From a virus, in IMG/VR virus record IMGVR_UViG_3300042507_005434, positions 1 to 22,610 of that record: a stretch of 22,610 nucleotides of DNA; one strand, written 5' to 3'. The notes under the pieces are model-generated. The model had not been told where the DNA came from. It worked only from the letters and a program-made list of their open reading frames with translations, and ran no database searches. Below, in pieces: positions 1-7,228 of the stretch; within the stretch, counting starts at the first letter, position 1; every line of letters begins with the position of its first letter. The position numbers and the translations under genes were made by a program.

Positions 1-303
1 GGTGTAGATTTTGGCGTCCGACGTTTTAAGCTGCACGTCGTAGTAGCGGGTGCCAGCGGTGGCGTTGTCCGTCGTGAGCAAATCGAAGTGCGACTCGCCT
101 TCTTCGGCGTCGTCGTGCGCGGTGACTTCTTTGCGGATGACGGCGGCGGAATCGGCATCCGTGAGCGCGTTTTTGACTGTGAGAAAAAGCGTCGCGCCGG
201 TCAGATCGAAAGCGGTGCCGTCGGATTGCGTCACCCTCACGTCAAGCCGGCCCGAGTCGCCGCGCGTCCACGTGAGGTCCGGTTGTGTGGCGGTGGTCGT
301 CAT
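1..303 (-). CDS. Tail/baseplate protein, N-terminal part (runs off the left edge)
   Basis: The frame stays open from an ATG at 301-303 to base 1, giving 101 residues and no stop, so the gene continues outside the window. The ATG overlaps the stop of the upstream gene as ATGA. The protein starts MTTTATQPDLTWTRGDSG and contains FDLTGATLFLTVKN, then a beta-rich stretch ending GTRYYDVQLKTSDAKIYT. This pattern (a short charged start, 'DLTGA', a predicted beta sandwich, then 'YYDVQL') resembles the N-terminal domain of BppU-type baseplate proteins, which anchors receptor-binding parts to the tail tip. Its place at the distal end of the tail module agrees with that role. The family assignment is by eye only. 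That the frame is coding is well supported by composition and by the ATGA coupling. Confidence 0.75.
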   Translation of the reverse strand, partial: MTTTATQPDLTWTRGDSGRLDVRVTQSDGTAFDLTGATLFLTVKNALTDADSAAVIRKEVTAHDDAEEGESHFDLLTTDNATAGTRYYDVQLKTSDAKIYT

Positions 304-905
304 TGCGGCATGAGGTCGGCGCGGAGGAACGAACCGGCTTTGATGGTGTTGGTGTTGGTGGCGGTCACGCTGCGAAATGTCAGGGAAACGCTGCCTGCAT
401 TCGTGCCACCGAGTACGTAAAACACTTGGAGCAGCGAGCGAGTGGTGCCCGTCGTTCCGCCGGCGATCTCGTTTGTCAGAGGATTAGTCGATCCAAAGCC
501 GAGCGTGCCTGTAATGTTCCATTGGCCCACGATTGTTGCGTTTGTGCTGACAAATTGAAAATAAGATGAGCCATCAAACACCGGATTAGCCGTCACCACA
601 TACCGCGCGTTCGGTGCGGTGTCGAAAGTGAGGTCGGTGATCGTCGTCGCGTTGGTCTGGTTGGTGATGGAAAGGTCGTTGGTCATGACCTTGAAAATCG
701 TTTGCGCGGTGGAGCCGAGGCCGAGGTTGGTCCGCACGGTGGCGACGGCGTTGGTGGCGACGGTAAAGGCGTTGGTGAAGGTGAGCGCGTTCGTTCCGGA
801 ATAAACGACGTGGCCGTTCGTCGTGTTGTAACCGAGCGTTTTTACCGTCTGCGCCGAAGCTGTGCAGACGAAGGCAAAGAGCAGGAGGGCGGAGAGGTGT
901 TTCAT
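300..905 (-). CDS. Thr/Asn-rich tail-tip protein with a signal peptide
   Basis: This is a 201-residue protein. I start it at the ATG at 903-905, two bases after the stop of the upstream gene; the longer frame above it overlaps that gene and has no merit. Residues 1-18 (MKHLSALLLFAFVCTASA) form a clear Sec signal peptide with a Lys, a hydrophobic core and an Ala-x-Ala-type cleavage site before QT. The mature part is rich in Thr, Asn and Ser, with motifs such as YNTTNG, GTNALTFTN and RTNLGLG, and looks all-beta. Such N/T-rich proteins are common in Verrucomicrobiota and their phages (recollection, not searched). It lies between two tail-fibre-like genes, so I infer a tail tip or adhesion component. 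A signal peptide on a virion gene is odd; it may instead be an exported protein. No enzymatic motif was seen. Confidence 0.82.
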   Translation of the reverse strand: MKHLSALLLFAFVCTASAQTVKTLGYNTTNGHVVYSGTNALTFTNAFTVATNAVATVRTNLGLGSTAQTIFKVMTNDLSITNQTNATTITDLTFDTAPNARYVVTANPVFDGSSYFQFVSTNATIVGQWNITGTLGFGSTNPLTNEIAGGTTGTTRSLLQVFYVLGGTNAGSVSLTFRSVTATNTNTIKAGSFLRADLMPQ

Positions 906-907
906 GG

Positions 908-1999
908 TTATTGTTTGGCAGCGGTGATGATGCCGTCGTTGTCGATAGAAATGGCCCACGTGGAGTTGTCGGCAGATTTGAGTAGAAATGACGTGATGCC
1001 GGTGGGAACCGGCGTCGGGCTGCTCGAGGTCAAGATGTCGTTCGCCAGCGTGCAGGCGGTTTGGTACGTCTGCCGGATGGTGCCGTCGGACACTTCGATT
1101 TCGAGGCGGGCGGACGTTGTGCCCGCAGCGAGGAGGGCGGCAATTTCGCTGGTGGCAAAGCTGACGTTGGCTTGCAGTCCGACCGGCCCGAGCAGGTTGG
1201 ACCCGACCACGGTCACGTTGGCGTAATCCCGATTGGCGCTGCCGTTGGCGTAGGTGATGACGTATTCCGACCCGGCGGAGCCGGTGACGATGATTTGCGG
1301 GACGCCACTGACGACCAATCCCAGGGCGGCAATCGCGGCTTGGACGTCGCTCGGGGACGCATTGTAAGCGAGTTGGCCGGTCGTCAGGGCAGGCACTTCG
1401 ACCGTTCCGCCGCCCGAGGTTACGGCGGCGGTCAAGGCGGTGGTGCTGGTGGCGGTGGCGGCTAGAGAAAATGTGTCCTTGCTGTTGCGAATGACGTAAT
1501 AGCTGGAGCCGTTGGCCACAGCGGAGTTGGTGAGGCTAAATGAGGTAAGTCCGACCGATTGCCCGGCGTACAGGCCGTGATCGGCGGCGGTGAACAGGTT
1601 GGCGGCAACCGAGGAAACGGTCACGTTGCGGGCGGGGAATTGCAGCGCCCACGACCCGCTGACGGGCTTGGGCGACAGGGTGACCCGCTGCTGCTCGTTC
1701 GAGCCGCTGCCACCCGTCACAAGCGAAGTGATGGTCGCCGTTACTGCGGACGTAATGGCCGACCAAGTGACTTGCAGGGCGGCGGGTGTGGTCGTTCCGA
1801 CGGCGAACTTTACGGCGTTTGCCGAGTAATCGACGTATTCGTAGGGTTCGGTAAAAGAGCCCGTAGGTTTGAGGAAAAAAAGCGCGATGCTTTCTACGTC
1901 CTCGTCAAAAAAAAGGCTGTCGCTGGCCGGAAGGGTGCTGTCCGGCGATGCGACGAATTGGCGGCGTTGGGTATCGAGATAAAACCTGCGGGCTTCCAC
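908..1999 (-). CDS. Beta-rich tail fibre or tail-tip protein
   Basis: This 363-residue protein starts at GTG (1997-1999). An in-frame stop lies six codons upstream and no ATG is available, so GTG is the only sensible start. There is no Shine-Dalgarno, but a TTGACAC element sits 19 bases upstream. The N-terminus (MEARRFYLDTQRRQFV) is followed by an acidic segment and then a long Ser/Thr/Ala/Val-rich beta-structured region. Around residues 140-205 is a repeat-like unit of the kind 'AADHGLYAGQSVGL ... YYVIRNSKDTFSLA', which is frequent in phage fibre and adhesin proteins. The C-terminus (WAISIDNDGIITAAKQ) looks like a short terminal beta domain. Role inferred from composition and from its position downstream of the tape measure. 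Exact family unknown to me. Confidence 0.8.
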   Translation of the reverse strand: MEARRFYLDTQRRQFVASPDSTLPASDSLFFDEDVESIALFFLKPTGSFTEPYEYVDYSANAVKFAVGTTTPAALQVTWSAITSAVTATITSLVTGGSGSNEQQRVTLSPKPVSGSWALQFPARNVTVSSVAANLFTAADHGLYAGQSVGLTSFSLTNSAVANGSSYYVIRNSKDTFSLAATATSTTALTAAVTSGGGTVEVPALTTGQLAYNASPSDVQAAIAALGLVVSGVPQIIVTGSAGSEYVITYANGSANRDYANVTVVGSNLLGPVGLQANVSFATSEIAALLAAGTTSARLEIEVSDGTIRQTYQTACTLANDILTSSSPTPVPTGITSFLLKSADNSTWAISIDNDGIITAAKQ

Positions 2000-2022
2000 G
2001 CCAGCGGCGGCGTGTCAAAATC

Positions 2023-2250
2023 TCAGGCTTGATCGGCGCGGTCACAGCAGCCGGAGAGGCGCTGACGGTTGGCCGGGTGGGCTCGTTCGGCTCCGGCATC
2101 AAACGCCGCCTTGGCCTCGGGCGTGTTCTCGCCGCGGGCTAGGCAATCGCGGCAATTTCCCAGCCAAGGCCGTCCGCCATACCAGCCGAGCGCACAGGTG
2201 AATTGGCCGCGGTCGCGGGTGCGAGATTGGTGCGGGCAGGTCATGGGCAT
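2023..2250 (-). CDS. Small Cys-rich protein, possible zinc-binding
   Basis: This is a 75-residue protein starting at ATG 2248-2250, which overlaps the end of the upstream gene by 10 bases. Cysteines fall at residues 5, 19, 33 and 36 (the last two as CRDC), with a further CC pair near residue 68. With His7 and a GWYGGRPWLG segment this gives a compact C-x13-C-x13-C-x2-C arrangement that could bind one zinc ion. I do not know a named family. Small Cys-rich proteins of this kind occur between tail-tip genes in some phages. Two overlapping alternative frames exist here, but they are Arg/Pro-rich shadows. The reading frame is chosen on its balanced composition and its tight coupling to the gene before it. 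Confidence 0.6.
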   Translation of the reverse strand: MPMTCPHQSRTRDRGQFTCALGWYGGRPWLGNCRDCLARGENTPEAKAAFDAGAERAHPANRQRLSGCCDRADQA

Positions 2251-2864
2251 GCAATGGCGTTGATTTCAAGGTCGAAATAGTAAAAACCATTGAAGCCGCC
2301 TGCTGGGGAGCTGCGGGGGGCTGTTTCATAAGCGACCTCGAAATACTGTTTCGTCAACTCAAAAATGCCTATGTCTCCAAAGAATGCATAGGGAGCCATC
2401 AATAAATTCCAATCTTGGTCTGCGCTTGCCCACACGCACAGTTCGCTGCGGATAAGCACAACTGATCCGGGACCGTTTTGTTCTCGGTCGTCGCTCCAGG
2501 TTACTTCGTAGCAGTCAAAAAATTGATCTTCGACCAAAGCGTTATCTGGTGCCAGACCATCGCCACGAAGCAAGCAATTCCCGACAATTCTGGTGGTGCT
2601 CGTGCTGGAGTCGCTCAAGGTCCACTGGCCGTCTATGACAGACAGTGTTACCGTGCCGCTGGCAAAAGTGCTCCCGCTTTTGGACGCGCTGCCTTGAAAG
2701 CGTCCGGGCCAGTTGATGGTCACTGCATCCGGTAAATATGTCGCGGTGTAGTTGATCCCCAACTGATTAGCTGGGTACAAGCAGCATTCTGGTTCACAGC
2801 ACGCGCACGACACCTTGCCGTTGTTCATTACGACCTTGCCGTTTTGCAATTTGACCGAGGGCAT
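2241..2864 (-). CDS. Tail-tip protein with an N-terminal Cys cluster
   Basis: This 207-residue protein begins three bases after the upstream stop. The N-terminus MPSVKLQNGKVVMNNGKV is followed at once by a cysteine cluster (CACCEPECC, about residues 20-28). The rest reads like a beta-sandwich: alternating hydrophobic residues, many Ser/Thr/Gly, Trp and Tyr, and a closing FYYFDLEINAIACP. The Cys cluster could form disulphides or bind metal. I do not recognise a family. The DNA is visibly more AT-rich than the neighbouring head genes, which may mark it as a recently exchanged host-range gene. Placement downstream of the tape measure and next to the fibre gene suggests a tail-tip or fibre role (inference). 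Confidence 0.72.
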   Translation of the reverse strand: MPSVKLQNGKVVMNNGKVSCACCEPECCLYPANQLGINYTATYLPDAVTINWPGRFQGSASKSGSTFASGTVTLSVIDGQWTLSDSSTSTTRIVGNCLLRGDGLAPDNALVEDQFFDCYEVTWSDDREQNGPGSVVLIRSELCVWASADQDWNLLMAPYAFFGDIGIFELTKQYFEVAYETAPRSSPAGGFNGFYYFDLEINAIACP

Positions 2865-2867
2865 GAT

Positions 2868-3155
2868 TTAGCAATTCTCGGTGGCGATCCATTGGATTGC
2901 GCCGTTGATCGAGCCGAGAACATAGGTTCCGCTGGTCGGCGGCTCGGGGATGCGCGCGAGTTCATCCAAGGATTTTTTGAGTTCGACCGTCCAGCCGTCG
3001 GCGCTTTGCGTCACTTTGATGTCCGGGTCGCCGTCTTGCGGGATGGGCGAGCAGGCTTGGAAGTTGTGGTCGAGCTTCCCGGCGCTGATTTTGAACGGCT
3101 CGCTTTTCGGGTTAGTGCCACCTAAAAGCTGGGAAAATTTGTGCAGCACGCTCAT
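2868..3155 (-). CDS. Hypothetical tail-module protein
   Basis: This is a 95-residue protein. Its ATG at 3153-3155 overlaps the upstream stop by one base (TAATG), a typical translational-coupling junction. The sequence (MSVLHKFSQLLGGTNP ... DIKVTQSADGWTVELKKSLDELARIPEPP ... GAIQWIATENC) shows a central alternating beta segment and a C-terminal part that reads like a short trimerisation or collar domain. It resembles short phage proteins in which a text such as 'NGAIQWIATE' closes the chain. No signal peptide or membrane segment. Function unknown; position suggests a tail-tip component. Confidence 0.7.
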   Translation of the reverse strand: MSVLHKFSQLLGGTNPKSEPFKISAGKLDHNFQACSPIPQDGDPDIKVTQSADGWTVELKKSLDELARIPEPPTSGTYVLGSINGAIQWIATENC

Positions 3156-3805
3156 TAGTCAATCGGCTCAAGGATTTGCGTGGTGGTGAGGGTGGAGCGA
3201 ATCACGCGCCCGATTTCCTGCTGGGACAGCTCCGTGATGAAGGCGGTTTTTGACCTTTCGAGAACATTCAAGATTTTCACTTCTTGGCCCTCGACATAGC
3301 GAACAAGGCCAAGGCGGCTATTAAAGCGCTCGATGGGCTCGACGGGACTGCCGTCGCGGGGGCTGACCAATTCGTTGCTAATTTTGGTCCATGTAATTGA
3401 GCGATACGGCGCAAAGTAGTCGGTGCGATACGGTCGCTGGGCGACGACGGCCAAGGCGGCCAAAGTTGATTCTGGCACGGCGCTGGTGAAGGACCGGGCT
3501 TCTTTGCCGTCAAAGACGACGTAGCGCGGCGGATTCGTGGCACCGACCAGTTCCACGTCGCAAAAGAGCAAGCCGCCGCGCTTGTTGACCGTGCGACTGA
3601 GAATAAAAAGCCGGTCGTCTTGCAGCGGGGGCAAACCTTTGAATTTGTCAGTGACCGGCGCATCGATGGCGAGACCGGCCAAGAGCGATTCGCTGGGCAA
3701 AAAGTAATTGGCGGTGACGGTTACCAGACCGTCGTTTGCCACATTCACATTGGCGCTGACGATTCGGCGAACGTCGCCGGTTGGTTTGACGATGGTGGCG
3801 GGCAT
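3155..3805 (-). CDS. Hypothetical protein immediately downstream of the tape measure
   Basis: This 216-residue protein has its ATG at 3803-3805, three bases after the tape measure stop, with no Shine-Dalgarno. Sequence features include an N-terminal beta-rich half (VSANVNVANDGLVTVTANYF) and a middle with PPRYVVFDGKEARSF. A C-terminal half follows with LVRYVEGQEVKILNVLERS and a final basic/Thr-rich end. The first gene after a tape measure in long-tailed siphophages is usually the distal tail protein or an equivalent hub component. That is the most likely role here, but I see no residue pattern that proves it. No transmembrane segments or enzymatic motifs. Confidence 0.72.
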   Translation of the reverse strand: MPATIVKPTGDVRRIVSANVNVANDGLVTVTANYFLPSESLLAGLAIDAPVTDKFKGLPPLQDDRLFILSRTVNKRGGLLFCDVELVGATNPPRYVVFDGKEARSFTSAVPESTLAALAVVAQRPYRTDYFAPYRSITWTKISNELVSPRDGSPVEPIERFNSRLGLVRYVEGQEVKILNVLERSKTAFITELSQQEIGRVIRSTLTTTQILEPID

Positions 3806-3808
3806 AAG

Positions 3809-5734
3809 CTAGGTGGTCATGGCGGTCTGCGGCAGGCGGTCTTGAAACTCCCGCATGAAGGTGTCTTTGAGCCAGTTGTAAATTTGCGTGGCTGAATCTT
3901 CGGGCTTTGCGCCGGGGTTGCCTGCCTTGGCTTGTTCTTCTTCCTGTTTGCGCTGCGCTTCGGGTTTGGCGGCATCTTGACCCATGCGCTCGAGGGCTTT
4001 GGCGGCTTCTTCTTGTCGGCGTTTCTCCGCGCGTGCCATCATGTTGGCGGCGCTGCCGTGGAGGCCCATCGCGTCCAACTGTGAAGCGCGGTTTTCCGCA
4101 CGGCTCAACCTGTCGTTGATTTGCCCGATACTACGCATCGCCGCAGGGTCAAAATTTCTGGCTAGGCTGGACAGTTGTTGGAACGGCGTTTGGGCCGCTC
4201 CGCCGCCACCACCGCCACGACTGCTGCCACCACCACCGCCACGACTGCTGCCGCCGCCAGAGGCAATCGGCGGAAGGCTGGCTGGATTCATGCCAAAAAT
4301 TCCGGGAGGCGGGGCAGGATTAAGAGAAAACGGCTGTTGTTGCCCCATGCTGCTCGCCATGGGATTAAATGGGTTGCTCTTGGCTAGCGCGGCGGCGATT
4401 TTCTCAGACTCGACGCGCGCGGTGATAAAGTCTTGGGCTATGGTGGCCGATCCTTTTTCTTGGGCCGTCAAAATGTGCCGAGCTGCGTCGGCGGCAGATT
4501 GCTCCACGCCAAGCCAATCTTTGGATAGTATCTCTGTGGAATTTAGCGCACTATCAAAAGCCTTTTGGATCTGTTCGCCACCGTTTGTGAAGATTTTGTA
4601 GTTTTCAGCGCTTATGTTTTGCAGGGTCTTTTGAACATCCTGCAATGATGCCAATGCCGCGCGGAAAGGATCGCCAATGATTCCCGGCAAGGTGCTAAGA
4701 GGACGCAGAAATACATATTCCACACCGTAGGCCAAAGCCTTGTTGAAGCTGTTCACGGCTTCGAGCAATAGCGCTTTGATTCGTGTGCCTAGACCGACAG
4801 CATAATCTTCGGCGGAAACGGTCTTGGTAAATGCTTGCGCGGCAAAGATGGCGGCATTGATCAACGCATTGCCTGCCTCTTTTGCTCCGGTGAGCAAAGT
4901 GTAGCCAATGGCTTTTGAAGTTTCCAACGGCGCGGCAAAAGCATTGCGGAGCTGCTCGCCAAGGTCCGCCCCGATTCCTGCCGCGTCGATCTTGGCAAGG
5001 GCCGAGGCAAAGTTGTCCGCGCCCGCCGCTCCCGATATTAAGCCCGCGACAAAATGATTAACCTTATCTCCCAGCGCCGCAATATCGTCATCCATATCGG
5101 CCATTGCTGCCGCGCTTTTATCAAGCAGTCCAGGCAGTGAACCTAAGTATCCTTGCGCCTTGTCGAGTTCACCGCTAAAATTCGAAAAAAGCGGGATTAA
5201 GGTGCTTCCGCTGCGTCCAAAAATATCCATCGCTGCCGCAGTGCGCTCAGCTGGAGTCGGCAGAGCCATGATGCTTTTGGCGAGCAAGCGCATTTGCTCT
5301 GTTGGTGTAAGATTGCCAAGTTGAGCGTAAGACAATCCCAGTTTGTTCAGTGTTTCAACTTGGGTTTTCCCCCCTTCATTGGCTTCAACTATAAACCTGC
5401 TAAGTCGGGCAATCGCTGGACCGACTGCATCAGCCGACGATCCCGCCAGCACAAAAGCCTTTTCTAGCAAAAGCAATTCACCAGCACTTGCACCGGTTGT
5501 CTTGGACAAGTCGTCCAACCGTCCCGCCATGTTTAGAGCATCACGAAAGCCCGAGATGGCTTGATTTACACCAACAAAAGCCGCTCCAATTCCCGCGATT
5601 TTTGTCGCAATGCTGCCAAAGCTCGAAGAGATCGCACCGCTGGCGGACGCGGCGACAGATTGCAGGTGCTTGGCTCCGCTGTCGAAGCCAGCGGTATTGA
5701 TGCCTGCGTTGAATTTAATTGCTTCTCCGGCCAT
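3809..5734 (-). CDS. Tail tape measure protein
   Basis: At 641 residues this is the longest protein in the window. Evidence is the tape-measure composition and order. The Ala/Gly/Ser-rich N-terminus (MAGEAIKFNAGINTAGFDSG) is followed by long amphipathic helices. Several hydrophobic stretches follow, such as IATKIAGIGAAFVGVN (about residues 43-58) and FVAGLISGAAGA (about 230-240). The motif AERTAAAMDIFGRSGSTLIPLF (about residues 166-187) is typical of phage tape measures. A Gly/Ser/Arg linker at about residues 492-514 precedes a charged coiled-coil region (ARAEKRRQEEAAKALERM). The protein sets tail length and is ejected with the DNA. Start: ATG at 5732-5734, with a TTGACACC element 22 bases upstream and no Shine-Dalgarno. 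The previous gene stops 18 bases upstream. Confidence 0.93.
   Translation of the reverse strand: MAGEAIKFNAGINTAGFDSGAKHLQSVAASASGAISSSFGSIATKIAGIGAAFVGVNQAISGFRDALNMAGRLDDLSKTTGASAGELLLLEKAFVLAGSSADAVGPAIARLSRFIVEANEGGKTQVETLNKLGLSYAQLGNLTPTEQMRLLAKSIMALPTPAERTAAAMDIFGRSGSTLIPLFSNFSGELDKAQGYLGSLPGLLDKSAAAMADMDDDIAALGDKVNHFVAGLISGAAGADNFASALAKIDAAGIGADLGEQLRNAFAAPLETSKAIGYTLLTGAKEAGNALINAAIFAAQAFTKTVSAEDYAVGLGTRIKALLLEAVNSFNKALAYGVEYVFLRPLSTLPGIIGDPFRAALASLQDVQKTLQNISAENYKIFTNGGEQIQKAFDSALNSTEILSKDWLGVEQSAADAARHILTAQEKGSATIAQDFITARVESEKIAAALAKSNPFNPMASSMGQQQPFSLNPAPPPGIFGMNPASLPPIASGGGSSRGGGGGSSRGGGGGGAAQTPFQQLSSLARNFDPAAMRSIGQINDRLSRAENRASQLDAMGLHGSAANMMARAEKRRQEEAAKALERMGQDAAKPEAQRKQEEEQAKAGNPGAKPEDSATQIYNWLKDTFMREFQDRLPQTAMTT
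4206..4252 (-). repeat. Two copies of a 24-bp tandem repeat coding a Gly/Ser/Arg linker
   Basis: Two copies with a 24-base period (first at 4206, second at 4230) lie inside the tape measure gene and code for alternating GGGG and SSRG units. It is a low-complexity, slippage-prone linker between the membrane-active middle and the charged C-terminal helix of the protein. Confidence 0.7.
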
Positions 5735-5752
5735 TTGATTCGCGGGGGGGTG

Positions 5753-6511
5753 TCAAGAAACCGAGCCAAGGCCCGGATAGCGGGTCATGGTGCTTTTAAT
5801 TTGTTTCGACGCGGCGAGCTTGACGCTTTTGCTGAAGAAGTTAGCGCGGGCGTTAAGGGCTTTGCGAAAAGCGGTGCCCGCTTGGGCCCATCGGTTTAGG
5901 TGTGTGAGGTTGTTGACGAAGCCGACTTCGTAGGAGGAGCCGCTGCCCTTGCTCATGACTTGGATCAAATCGCGCATTTCGCCTTTTTTGTGGTGCGCGG
6001 CTTTTTTGAGATAGCCGGGAGCCTTGACGGGAATGTTGAGTGCTTCGCCGATCTTGACGAACATCGAGGCGGCAAGCCCGCGCGCTTGCTTTTTGCGATC
6101 CAGCGACTTGGTCCTCTGCTCCTGCATCTGCCGCCACAGCCACGCGGGATAGGCTTTGGGCTCGTTGCTCGCGCTGAAATAATAGACCAGCTTGCCGTTC
6201 TTGGCCTTGGCGCGACGCTCGGCGGCTCGTTGCTTTAGTCGGGAGATTTGTCCTGGCGTGTATTGTTTGCCCGTTCGGCTTTCTGGGCCAGAGTAAGCAA
6301 AGTCGTATTTGGCACCAGGGCGTTTGCGGTGGTTGGTCTCGATGGTTTTGACCGTGGCTTTTTTGGTCGTTCGCACCGCGCTGGTCAGCATCGCTCCCAG
6401 CTCGTGCTTCATCACGGTCTCAAAATCCTTGCCGCTAATCTTCCGCAAATCGGTGAGCGCCGCATGGAATCGGCGGGCAGCTTTTTCGTCGGGGGAGATT
6501 TTGACCTGCAC
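5753..6511 (-). CDS. Basic hypothetical protein between the tail chaperones and the tape measure
   Basis: This 252-residue protein starts at GTG (6509-6511), one base after the stop of the chaperone extension, with a CTGACACC element 19 bases upstream. It is strongly basic: TTKKATVKTIETNHRKRPG, SRLKQRAAERRAKAKNG and KKAAHHKKGEMRD are all Lys/Arg-rich. The N-terminal part (FETVMKHELGAMLTSAVRTTKK) has a weak resemblance to gp10-type tail-completion proteins, but I would not assign it. A protein of this size between the G/GT pair and the tape measure is unusual, since in lambda the tape measure follows directly. It could bind the tape measure, DNA or RNA. Function unknown. Confidence 0.8.
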   Translation of the reverse strand: MQVKISPDEKAARRFHAALTDLRKISGKDFETVMKHELGAMLTSAVRTTKKATVKTIETNHRKRPGAKYDFAYSGPESRTGKQYTPGQISRLKQRAAERRAKAKNGKLVYYFSASNEPKAYPAWLWRQMQEQRTKSLDRKKQARGLAASMFVKIGEALNIPVKAPGYLKKAAHHKKGEMRDLIQVMSKGSGSSYEVGFVNNLTHLNRWAQAGTAFRKALNARANFFSKSVKLAASKQIKSTMTRYPGLGSVS

Positions 6512-6512
6512 G

Positions 6513-7135
6513 CTAGACGGCAGGTGTCAGCGCGTCGGCGAGCAGTTGGTCGATGTCGCGGACGGTGGAGGTTCCGCTATCCATCCAGCGCGGGGAGCGA
6601 CCGGCGGCGAGTTCGTCGAGCACGATGAGCTGGTTGAGCATGGCCAACGGCACACGCCACAGGGCGTCCTCGAGGGTTAGGCCGTATTTTGTGACCCGCG
6701 CCGCGATGGCTAACTGCCACGACGGACGGGCCTTTAGGCTTTTGGGGAGTCGTCCATCGTCGGCGCGGCGTTGCCGCTGGCGGTGATGGAGGCGGCAACC
6801 ATCTCGACTTGACGCGTGATCCACGGCAGGAACGCGAACATGTCGCCGGGCGGGCGGGTGTCCATAAACTCGAAGATGTCGGCTGTGAGGTCGTCGATGG
6901 TGGCGATGCGGCGGCGAATATCGGCAATCGTGCGACTGTGCAAATAGACGAACGAATAGACGTTGAAGGCGTAGTCGCCGGACTGCTCGCCGGTGACGAA
7001 GCTGTTTTTAAGTCGTGAAAGCAAAGACCAAGTTGCCGACGTGATGGGCCGGAGCTCCAGGTCGTTCACTTGTTCGTTGCCTGCAAAGGTCGCCTGCTCG
7101 AGCAGGCCCGCGCGTTTTTCGGGGTCGATGTCCAT
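6513..7135 (-). CDS. Tail assembly chaperone frameshift product (gpGT type)
   Basis: Ribosomes that slip -1 at the heptamer at 6740-6746 leave the 133-aa gpG-like frame after Lys132. They add 75 residues, SLKARPSWQLAIAARVTKYG... to ...LLADALTPAV, for a 207-aa fusion. The extension frame has no plausible start codon of its own after the upstream stop, which argues against a separate gene. The added domain contains LTLEDALWRVPLAMLNQL, a short helical pattern like the T part of siphophage chaperones. That part binds the tail tube protein while the G part binds the tape measure. Position upstream of the tape measure fits. The fusion is inferred from sequence; its efficiency is unknown. Confidence 0.82.
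6734..7135 (-). CDS. Tail assembly chaperone, zero-frame product (gpG type)
   Basis: This is a 133-residue protein from ATG 7133-7135 to a TAA at 6734-6736. It is mostly helical and acidic (MDIDPEKRAGLLEQATFAGN ... TIDDLTADIFEFMDTRPPGD) and ends MDDSPKA. The stop lies just one codon after the slippery CCA AAA pair. In lambda and many long-tailed phages the gene two to three places before the tape measure encodes gpG, the abundant chaperone that coats the tape measure, with a minor frameshifted gpGT. The arrangement here matches. Upstream is a TTGACAAT element at 22 bases and no Shine-Dalgarno; further upstream is a hairpin that may be a terminator. Confidence 0.85.
   Translation of the reverse strand: MDIDPEKRAGLLEQATFAGNEQVNDLELRPITSATWSLLSRLKNSFVTGEQSGDYAFNVYSFVYLHSRTIADIRRRIATIDDLTADIFEFMDTRPPGDMFAFLPWITRQVEMVAASITASGNAAPTMDDSPKA
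6740..6746 (-). other. -1 ribosomal frameshift slippery heptamer
   Basis: On the minus strand the sequence is C CCA AAA in the zero frame, a perfect X XXY YYZ heptamer, followed by GCC and the zero-frame stop TAA. After a -1 slip, Pro and Lys codons become CCC and AAA, so both tRNAs can re-pair. The -1 frame is open from here to the TAG at 6513-6515. I did not find an obvious strong downstream stem by eye. Confidence 0.82.
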
Positions 7136-7163
7136 ATCGACCGCGGGGAATTGTCAACAAAGA

Positions 7164-7191
7164 GGAAGGGCGGAGCCGAAGCCCCGCCCTT
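7164..7191 (-). terminator. Possible rho-independent terminator with a TTCG loop
   Basis: On the minus strand, GGGCGGGGC pairs with GCTCCGCCC (one mismatch) around a TTCG tetraloop (stem 7168-7189), followed by TTCCTCTTTG. The stem is strong but the T-tract is interrupted, so termination may be partial. It lies in the 93-base gap between the 133-aa gene that ends at 7229 and the chaperone gene. The rest of the gap (7192-7228) is A/C-rich and shows nothing further. Confidence 0.6.
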
Positions 7192-7228
7192 TGTCATAAG
7201 CAACAACACAGGAACTAACCAAACAAAA

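Noticed and set aside
4206-4252. Short tandem repeat as a CRISPR-like or regulatory array
   Set aside because: Only two copies, in frame inside the tape measure gene, coding a Gly/Ser/Arg linker.
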